Position numbers and translations under genes: made by a program | NCBI GenBank assembly: GCA_937921805.1 | Contig: CAKZUS010000302.1 | Span: 1 to 6,246 of the forward strand | Direction of reading: 5' to 3' | Origin: an uncultured Granulosicoccaceae bacterium | GTDB lineage: Bacteria > Pseudomonadota > Gammaproteobacteria > JABXHR01 | DNA length: 6,246 nucleotides | Notes under the pieces: model-generated | Database searches by the model: none | What the model was told of the DNA's origin: nothing | What the model saw: only the letters and a program-made list of their open reading frames with translations | Part shown: piece after piece, positions 1-4,711 of the stretch | Layout: every line of letters starts with the position of its first letter | Position numbering within the stretch: position 1 is the first letter of the stretch

Positions 1-204
1 GCCGAGCGCGACGAGTGGGTTCGGCAGTGGGCGCCACAGGTGTCGGATCCCTCGCTACTACAAAGCGAATTACGCTGGGGCGAGCAGCGTGCACAGACGC
101 TCTCCGAGCGTCTTTATCAAGAGCGTGGTGCGCACCAAAAAGGGCGGCATGCACGCAAAATGTATTCTGAAATGAGCCACTTGCACTGCGCTTCGCAGCA
201 CTAG
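1..204 (+). CDS. C-terminal end of a probable FliT-like flagellar export chaperone (5' partial)
   Basis: Reading frame 1 is open from the first base to a TAG at 202-204, giving the last 67 residues of a protein that begins outside the window. The visible part is polar, rich in Arg, Glu and Gln, and predicted helical, with no membrane segment. Its end (QKGRHARKMY then a short tail) resembles the helical C-terminus of FliT-type proteins, where a basic Lys/Gly/Arg stretch precedes an Ala-x-x-Tyr-like ending. FliT proteins are small cytoplasmic chaperones of the filament cap protein FliD. Position supports the name: in Pseudomonas-type clusters fliD, fliS and a fliT-like gene lie directly before fleQ. 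The match is by pattern and context only, because FliT sequences diverge strongly. Another small flagellar helical protein is possible. That this is a real coding end is more certain than the name. Confidence 0.55.
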   Translation, partial: AERDEWVRQWAPQVSDPSLLQSELRWGEQRAQTLSERLYQERGAHQKGRHARKMYSEMSHLHCASQH

Positions 205-215
205 CCTTTTGCTAG
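186..215 (+). terminator. Weak tandem hairpins at the end of the fliT-like gene
   Basis: Two small perfect stems follow each other. CTGCG/CGCAG (186-190 with 194-198) has a 3-base loop inside the last codons. CTAGC/GCTAG (201-205 with 211-215) has a 5-base loop and spans the stop codon. The following bases (217-230) are T-rich but not a continuous T run. This could end or slow transcription coming from the upstream filament genes, but both stems are only 5 bp, so function is uncertain. Confidence 0.25.
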
Positions 216-227
216 GAAGTGTTTTGT

Positions 228-268
228 TTGACAAAAATTTGACGTTTCATAGGGTCAGCGCCTACTCT
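228..268 (+). promoter_or_regulatory. Candidate sigma70 promoter region of fleQ
   Basis: The gap 205-309 before fleQ is AT-richer than its surroundings. It contains a perfect -35 hexamer TTGACA at 228-233 and a second near-copy TTGACG at 239-244. The best-placed -10 candidates are weak: TAGGGT at 250-255 (16-base spacer from the first) or TACTCT at 263-268 (18-base spacer from the second), each keeping the TA...T frame of the consensus. I checked this gap for the GG-N10-GC core of a sigma54 promoter and found none. That fits a master regulator gene expressed from a housekeeping promoter. The exact start site is not resolved. Confidence 0.4.
230..243 (+). promoter_or_regulatory. FleQ-box-like dyad overlapping the fleQ promoter
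   Basis: GACAAAAATTTGAC matches 11 of 14 positions of the FleQ binding consensus as I recall it from Pseudomonas (GTCAATAAATTGAC), including both outer half-site ends. It lies over the candidate -35 boxes, where a bound protein would be expected to hinder polymerase. Autoregulation of fleQ is therefore an inference. An AT-rich stretch can match by chance, and the same bases can be read as a direct repeat of TTTGAC (227-232, 238-243) spaced 11 bases apart. Confidence 0.3.
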
Positions 269-309
269 TAGCGTTTAAATTTCGAAACAAACATAGCGAG
301 CTGCATCCT

Positions 310-1770
310 TTGACCACTTCGCACGCTTCATTATCCAAACAGCTTCTGCTTGTCGATGACGAGAACGGCAGTGCGCAGCACTTTGCGCAGCTGTTGTCGT
401 TTATCGACTACATGCCCACAGTCATGCCGTCGTTAGACGATATTGACGAGGACGATACCCTAAACGACTGGCTGGGCGTATTTTGTTTCAATCATTCCGG
501 GGTGGTGAAGCGCTCGCGCAAGTTCCGCCAAGGACGCCAAGAGCTGCTGCCTCCGTTCTTCCTGGTGACGGGAGATGAGCCTAGTGATGCGGACTTTGCA
601 CAAATCTCTGATGTATTTTTCGGAACGATCCGCAGTGAAGTGCGCTATCCCGTGCTCAAAAACCTTTTGCACCGTGCCGAAGTGCTGGTAGCGAGCCGCA
701 AGAACAAAGGCAAAGCGCCGGGTTCAATCGAGCTATTTCGCAGTCTAGTGGGGCAAAGCCGCCCCATTGGGCAGGTGCGTCGCATGATTGAGCAAGTAGC
801 GAATACCGAGGCTACGGTGCTGATTACGGGGGAGTCGGGCACTGGAAAAGAAGTCGTTGCGCGCAATATTCACTACCACTCCACGCGACGTGAAAAACCG
901 TTTGTTCCGATTAATTGCGGTGCGATTCCTGGCGATCTGCTCGAAAGCGAGCTGTTCGGACACGAGAAAGGCGCCTTTACTGGTGCTATCACCGCGCGCC
1001 AAGGGCGCTTTGAGCTAGCGGAAGACGGGACGATCTTTCTCGATGAGATCGGCGACATGCCTTTGAGTATGCAAGTCAAGCTACTGCGGGTGCTACAAGA
1101 GCGTTCGTTTGAGCGCGTGGGCAGTAATAAAAGCATCAGAACCAATGTGCGCATAGTCGCCGCTACGCACCGCAACCTCGAAGACTTGATCGACCGTGGC
1201 ACATTCCGCGAAGATTTGTATTACCGCTTGAATGTGTTTCCTATCGAAATGCCGCGTTTGCGTGACCGGATCGAAGATTTGCCCGTGTTGGTGAAAGAGC
1301 TGGTCACGCGCTTAGAGCATGAGAAAAGTGGTTCGGTGCGCCTCTCACCGGACGCAGTGCTGGGCTTGTGTAATTACAGTTGGCCCGGCAATGTACGCGA
1401 GCTTGCGAATGTGATCGAGCGCCTGTCGATATTGCACCCTTTTGGCTATGTCGAAGTCAATGATTTACCGCATAACATCACGGGTGCACGCGAAGACATG
1501 ACCGATGAAAAACTCGAACCACTCAAAGAGATGATGGCGGGCGAGCCGCATCTGGCGATACTGAGCGAGCCGCGTTTGCCGCGCGAAGGGATTGATCTCA
1601 AGCAGCACCTGACGACTATCGAGGTGAGCTTGATCCAGCAAGCCCTCGACGAGGTGGGGGGCGTGGTGGCGCATGCAGCCAAACAGCTGCGCATTGGGCG
1701 CACGACTCTGGTAGAGAAAATGCGTAAATACGATATTCAACGCTCTGAGGATTTCTCAGACGCCGGCTAA
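310..1770 (+). CDS. fleQ: FleQ, sigma54-dependent flagellar master regulator and c-di-GMP receptor
   Basis: This 486-residue cytoplasmic activator, close to the roughly 490 usual for FleQ, drives RNA polymerase-sigma54 at flagellar promoters. In Pseudomonas it also controls biofilm genes in response to c-di-GMP. Residues 11-125 are a degenerate receiver domain: the acidic pair survives (LLLVDDE) but the strand that should carry the phosphorylated Asp reads VFCFNHSG, so phosphorylation is unlikely. Residues 142-380 are the AAA+ domain, with Walker A GESGTGKE (174-181), the sigma54 contact loop GAFTGA (221-226), Walker B TIFLDE (241-246) and FREDLYYRLN (299-308). The C-terminus carries a Fis-type helix-turn-helix (about 447-475, ending RTTLVEKMRKY). 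The c-di-GMP contacts known in Pseudomonas are all present: LFRS 142-145, R185, N186, E330, R334. The start is a TTG, chosen because no ATG or GTG precedes the receiver domain; a weak ribosome site (AGCGAG, 295-300) lies 9 bases ahead. It precedes fleSR, its expected target. Confidence 0.96.
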   Translation: MTTSHASLSKQLLLVDDENGSAQHFAQLLSFIDYMPTVMPSLDDIDEDDTLNDWLGVFCFNHSGVVKRSRKFRQGRQELLPPFFLVTGDEPSDADFAQISDVFFGTIRSEVRYPVLKNLLHRAEVLVASRKNKGKAPGSIELFRSLVGQSRPIGQVRRMIEQVANTEATVLITGESGTGKEVVARNIHYHSTRREKPFVPINCGAIPGDLLESELFGHEKGAFTGAITARQGRFELAEDGTIFLDEIGDMPLSMQVKLLRVLQERSFERVGSNKSIRTNVRIVAATHRNLEDLIDRGTFREDLYYRLNVFPIEMPRLRDRIEDLPVLVKELVTRLEHEKSGSVRLSPDAVLGLCNYSWPGNVRELANVIERLSILHPFGYVEVNDLPHNITGAREDMTDEKLEPLKEMMAGEPHLAILSEPRLPREGIDLKQHLTTIEVSLIQQALDEVGGVVAHAAKQLRIGRTTLVEKMRKYDIQRSEDFSDAG

Positions 1771-1788
1771 TATAAAACCATGGCTCTT

Positions 1789-1813
1789 ATTGCGCCAAGC
1801 CTTTGGCGTCAAT
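1789..1813 (+). promoter_or_regulatory. Inverted repeat between fleQ and fleS (possible activator site or weak terminator)
   Basis: Arm ATTGCGCCAA (1789-1798) pairs with TTGGCGTCAAT (1803-1813) across a 4-base loop, giving a 10-bp stem with one bulged T. No T run follows (next bases are GAGGGG), so it is not a typical intrinsic terminator. Its centre (about 1801) is some 108 bases upstream of the predicted fleS transcription start, a usual distance for an enhancer of a sigma54 activator. The right arm also contains GTCAAT, the FleQ-box half-site. Either role is inference. The remainder of 1771-1882 shows nothing else clear. Confidence 0.4.
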
Positions 1814-1882
1814 GAGGGGTGCGTAGTCGCCTTGTTGGCGGCGGCAAACCCTAACCTACTGACTATGCAAGATTTTGTCTCA

Positions 1883-1898
1883 TGGCATAGAGCCTGCT
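1883..1898 (+). promoter_or_regulatory. Sigma54 (RpoN) -24/-12 promoter of fleSR
   Basis: TGGCATAGAGCCTGCT fits the sigma54 consensus TGGCAyrN4yTGCw, with the invariant GG (1884-1885) and GC (1896-1897) exactly 12 bases apart. The transcription start is predicted near 1909, 17 bases before the ATG used here for fleS. In Pseudomonas fleSR is a FleQ- and RpoN-dependent operon, so location and type agree. Other TGGC runs in the gap (1781, 1804, 1835 areas) have the wrong spacing. Confidence 0.85.
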
Positions 1899-1925
1899 AC
1901 AGCCTTAGTAACGCTTTATCGCAGA

Positions 1926-2972
1926 ATGCCCGTGAGATCTACCCCTACTGCCACGACCGCATCACCACCGCCTTCGCAATTGCTCGACGCGCTGCCTGCA
2001 GCCGTATTGAGCCTCGATTCGCGTGGTCGTGTGATTCTTGCGAATCGCTGCGCGCAGCAGTGGCTGATGCCGCCGCTAAAGGGTCAGCTGTGGCGCGATA
2101 TTCGTGCGCGTGAATTTAGCGAGCACTTGGCTGATGGATATTTAGCCAGCCGCAGCGGGCAGGTGCTCGCCATTGATACTTCGCCGGTCAACCACGCTGA
2201 GGGTCAGGCCGAAGGCCAGATTGTCTTGCTCACGGATGTCTCGGAAACGCACTCTATGCAAAAGCGTGCCGACCGGGAGTCGCGTCTGATGTCGATGGGA
2301 TCCACGATGGCGCGATTGGCCCACCAAGTTCGCACGCCTATCGCCGCGGCGTTGCTGTATTTAGGTCAGTTTCAGCGTGGGAATATCGACGAAAAACGCC
2401 AACAGAAAGTGGCCCGGCGCATCAGTGATCGCCTGTATTGCGTAGAGCAAATGGTGCAAGACATGCTCAGCTTTACCTACGGAGTACACGGAGAGTTAGA
2501 GTGGGTCACTGTCGAGCACATTATTGAGCGCGTGGTGCATTCGTTAGAGCCTATTTGCAGCGCCAGAGAAGCGGACCTGCAGCTAGAGGTCACGGTGCCT
2601 CAGCATCGCCTGCTCATTCGTCGTAGCGCGGTGGAGTCGGTGATTCTCAACTTGCTGAACAACGCCCTCGAGCACGCCAGCCTCGATACGCCACGCATCG
2701 CTCTGCGCGCGTTCTCTAGTGCTGGTGCGGTGCTGTTTGTTGTCGACGACAACGGGGCAGGGGTGCCGTGTGGGCAGCGCGAGCAAATATTCCAACCTTT
2801 TATGACGACTCGTGCGGATGGCACGGGGCTGGGCCTGCCCGTGGTGCAGGCGGTCGCCGCGAATCATCAAGGCAGCGTTGCCGTCAGTGAGTCTCCCGAG
2901 CTGGGAGGCGCCCGATTTATTTTGTCTTTGCCCGAAATTACAGAAGGAACAATCGATGACCAATCGACATGA
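1926..2972 (+). CDS. fleS: FleS, soluble flagellar sensor histidine kinase
   Basis: This 348-residue protein is the kinase partner of FleR. It autophosphorylates on a histidine and passes the phosphate to FleR to switch on the middle class of flagellar genes. Residues 18-108 form a PAS-like sensor (DALPAAVLSLDSRGRV, then QIVLLTDVSET). A helical HisKA segment follows with the H box LAHQVRTPI (H133). The ATPase domain shows the N box LNLLNNALEH (241-250), G1 box DDNGAG (274-279), F box IFQPF (288-292) and G2 box GTGLGL (299-304). No membrane segment or signal peptide is seen, so it is cytoplasmic. The frame stays open upstream to a TTG at 1875, but the sigma54 promoter lies inside that extension, so the ATG at 1926 is preferred. 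No clear ribosome site precedes it. The N-terminus is a short Pro/Thr/Ser-rich tail, and the protein is about 50 residues shorter than Pseudomonas FleS (about 400). The end overlaps fleR by 17 bases. Confidence 0.93.
   Translation: MPVRSTPTATTASPPPSQLLDALPAAVLSLDSRGRVILANRCAQQWLMPPLKGQLWRDIRAREFSEHLADGYLASRSGQVLAIDTSPVNHAEGQAEGQIVLLTDVSETHSMQKRADRESRLMSMGSTMARLAHQVRTPIAAALLYLGQFQRGNIDEKRQQKVARRISDRLYCVEQMVQDMLSFTYGVHGELEWVTVEHIIERVVHSLEPICSAREADLQLEVTVPQHRLLIRRSAVESVILNLLNNALEHASLDTPRIALRAFSSAGAVLFVVDDNGAGVPCGQREQIFQPFMTTRADGTGLGLPVVQAVAANHQGSVAVSESPELGGARFILSLPEITEGTIDDQST
2944..2948 (+). promoter_or_regulatory. Strong ribosome binding site deciding the fleR start
   Basis: AAGGA lies 7 bases before the ATG at 2956, inside the last codons of fleS. 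It is the clearest ribosome site in the window. It excludes the in-frame ATG at 2812, whose extra 48 residues sit in the middle of fleS and match nothing in the response-regulator family. Confidence 0.8.
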
Positions 2973-4335
2973 TCATCAGCCACCACAAACCCCTACCAAG
3001 GTGCTTGTCGTCGATGATGATCGGAGCATGCGCGACGCGCTGTGCGACACCTTAGAACTAGAGGGCTACCTGACAGTGAAAGCGGCTTCGGCTGCAGACG
3101 CTTTGGCTCACCTCTACCGCGATAGTGGCGATGTGGACTTAGTGCTGAGTGACATCCATATGCAGCCGCAAGATGGACTGTCACTGTTGGCATCAGTGCA
3201 GCATGCCCAGATGAATGTGCCCGTGATTCTTATGACCGCCTTCGGTTCGGTAGATCAGGCTGTTGAGGCGATGCGCAGTGGAGCGTCAGACTACTTGGTC
3301 AAGCCTTTTGAGGCGCAAGATCTGCTTGATAAAGTGGCGTCTTTGCGCACGGGCAGCGTCAACAAGGGCTATGTGTTCGACGACCCCCACATGCTGGAGG
3401 TGGCCAAAATGGCGCGCCGCGTCGCAGCCAGTGACGCTACGGTCATGATCTCGGGCGAAAGTGGAGTAGGCAAGGAAGTCATTGCGCGCTATATCCACGC
3501 CAGCTCGCAGCGCAGTGACAAGCCGTTTGTGGCGATCAACTGCGCGGCGATTCCTGAGAATATGCTCGAAGCGATGCTGTTTGGCTATGAGAAAGGCGCA
3601 TTCACCGGTGCTATCAAGACCACACCCGGCAAGTTTGAGCTGGCCCAGGGGGGGACGTTGTTGCTCGACGAAATCTCCGAGATGGACCTGGGTCTGCAAG
3701 CGAAGCTGCTGCGCGTGATTCAAGAGAAAGAGGTGGAGCGCATTGGTGGGCAAACCACCATCGCACTGGATGTACGGCTGCTGGCCACCACTAATCGTAG
3801 CTTGCGCCAAGAGGTCAAAGAAGGCCGGTTTCGAGAGGATCTGTACTATCGCCTGAACGTCTTCCCTGTGCATATGCCTGCTTTGCGGGACCGCACTGGC
3901 GACATTCGCCCGATTGCGCAGTTGCTGCTCGACAAGCACACGCCGCGTGGCGCTTTGATACGCGAGTTTAGCGACGGGGCGATGCGGCGGCTGCACGAGT
4001 ACCACTGGCCCGGTAATGTGCGCGAGCTAGAGAACGTGGTGCAACGCGCTCTGGTGCTGTCTCGAAGCCGGCTGATTGAAACGCACGATGTGCTGTTTGA
4101 ACGCCATGAGCCAGAAGTGACTCCGAGTGACGATACGGCCAGTCTGGACTCGGACCTGAAGTCGCGCGAAATCCAAATGATTGTGGAGATGCTGCGCAGC
4201 GTTGGCGGCAGTCGGAAGCTGGCAAGCGAGCGCCTCGGTGTCTCGCCGCGCACGCTGCGCTACAAGCTGGCACGTATGCGTGAGCAAGGGATAGAGATTC
4301 CAGAGAGTACGAACCCACCGATCAGCACACCATAA
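2956..4335 (+). CDS. fleR: FleR, sigma54-dependent flagellar response regulator
   Basis: This 459-residue NtrC-class activator is the phosphorylation partner of FleS and is expected to activate sigma54 promoters of hook and basal-body genes. The receiver domain (about 15-125) is complete: acidic pocket VVDDD (18-22), phosphorylated D66 in LVLSDIHM, T94 in LMTAFGS and K116 in LVKPF. The AAA+ domain (about 145-375) has Walker A GESGVGKE (168-175), the sigma54 loop GAFTGA (214-219), Walker B TLLLDE (234-239) and FREDLYYRLN (292-301). A Fis-type helix-turn-helix lies at about 418-442 (RKLASERLGVSPRTLRYKL). Walker A has Val where FleQ has Thr, a variant also known among NtrC-type proteins. It lacks the LFRS motif and the ARN triplet of FleQ, so c-di-GMP binding is not expected. 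The start overlaps fleS by 17 bases, which suggests translational coupling, and fliE begins 13 bases after the stop. Confidence 0.95.
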   Translation: MTNRHDHQPPQTPTKVLVVDDDRSMRDALCDTLELEGYLTVKAASAADALAHLYRDSGDVDLVLSDIHMQPQDGLSLLASVQHAQMNVPVILMTAFGSVDQAVEAMRSGASDYLVKPFEAQDLLDKVASLRTGSVNKGYVFDDPHMLEVAKMARRVAASDATVMISGESGVGKEVIARYIHASSQRSDKPFVAINCAAIPENMLEAMLFGYEKGAFTGAIKTTPGKFELAQGGTLLLDEISEMDLGLQAKLLRVIQEKEVERIGGQTTIALDVRLLATTNRSLRQEVKEGRFREDLYYRLNVFPVHMPALRDRTGDIRPIAQLLLDKHTPRGALIREFSDGAMRRLHEYHWPGNVRELENVVQRALVLSRSRLIETHDVLFERHEPEVTPSDDTASLDSDLKSREIQMIVEMLRSVGGSRKLASERLGVSPRTLRYKLARMREQGIEIPESTNPPISTP

Positions 4336-4348
4336 GGCGAGTGAAGCA

Positions 4349-4690
4349 ATGAGCATGATTACCAAACCGCCGCTGTTATTACAGGGACAGCTTGAGCAAA
4401 TGCGCAGCGCAGCGAGTGCGGAAATGCGCATGGGAGGCCATGCACTGCAAGGAGCGGTGGCCGGACAAGGGGCTTTTGCTGGATATGTGAAGGCGCAGAT
4501 GGACCGCGTTGCACAAAACCAGAGCGAATCACGTCGCCTCGCTAGTGCGTTTGAAGTAGGCGATCCCAATGTCAGTTTGGCGGATGTGATGATCCAGTCG
4601 CAAAAGTCGAGCGTGTCTTTTCAAGCCTTGGTAGAGGTGCGCAATAAGCTGCTCAGCGCCTACCAAGAAGTGATGAACATGCCCGTCTAA
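4349..4690 (+). CDS. fliE: FliE, flagellar basal-body MS ring-rod junction protein
   Basis: This 113-residue protein is of normal FliE length. FliE is exported early and joins the MS ring (FliF) to the proximal rod. The C-terminal half carries the family pattern: F48-like aromatic region, then DPNVSLADVMIQSQKSSVSF, a long helix, NKLLSAYQEVMNMPV at the very end. The MNMPV-type ending is typical of FliE. The N-terminal 50 residues are Gly/Ala/Gln-rich and less conserved, as is usual. There is no signal peptide, consistent with export by the flagellar type III apparatus. A ribosome site (GGCGAG, 4336-4341) sits 7 bases before the ATG. No sigma54 promoter is visible in the 250 bases before it, so it is probably transcribed with fleSR, or from a promoter further inside fleR. 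fliF follows after 21 bases. Confidence 0.94.
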   Translation: MSMITKPPLLLQGQLEQMRSAASAEMRMGGHALQGAVAGQGAFAGYVKAQMDRVAQNQSESRRLASAFEVGDPNVSLADVMIQSQKSSVSFQALVEVRNKLLSAYQEVMNMPV

Positions 4691-4711
4691 TGACACTACG
4701 GAACGCATAAT

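Noticed and set aside
1782..1794. TGGCTCTTATTGC as a second sigma54 promoter
   Set aside because: The GG and GC elements are 10 instead of 12 bases apart, which sigma54 does not tolerate.
1864..1876. ATGCAAGATTTTG as an IHF site upstream of the fleSR promoter
   Set aside because: Two conserved positions are wrong and it lies immediately beside the -24 element, too close for the usual bending role.
1790..2113. Open frame of 107 codons on the + strand after fleQ
   Set aside because: It starts at a TTG inside the inverted repeat and runs out of frame into the start of fleS. The protein has no recognisable features.
2812..2955. 48-residue N-terminal extension of FleR
   Set aside because: It overlaps fleS heavily and matches no receiver sequence. 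A strong ribosome site points to ATG 2956.
3286..4005. Long open frame on the - strand (239 codons)
   Set aside because: It lies antisense within the conserved AAA+ domain of fleR. Its translation resembles no family, and it is a by-product of codon bias in the real gene.
4268..4283. TGGCACG before fliE as a -24 element
   Set aside because: The -24 half is perfect, but no GC stands at the required distance. The bases encode part of the FleR helix-turn-helix.
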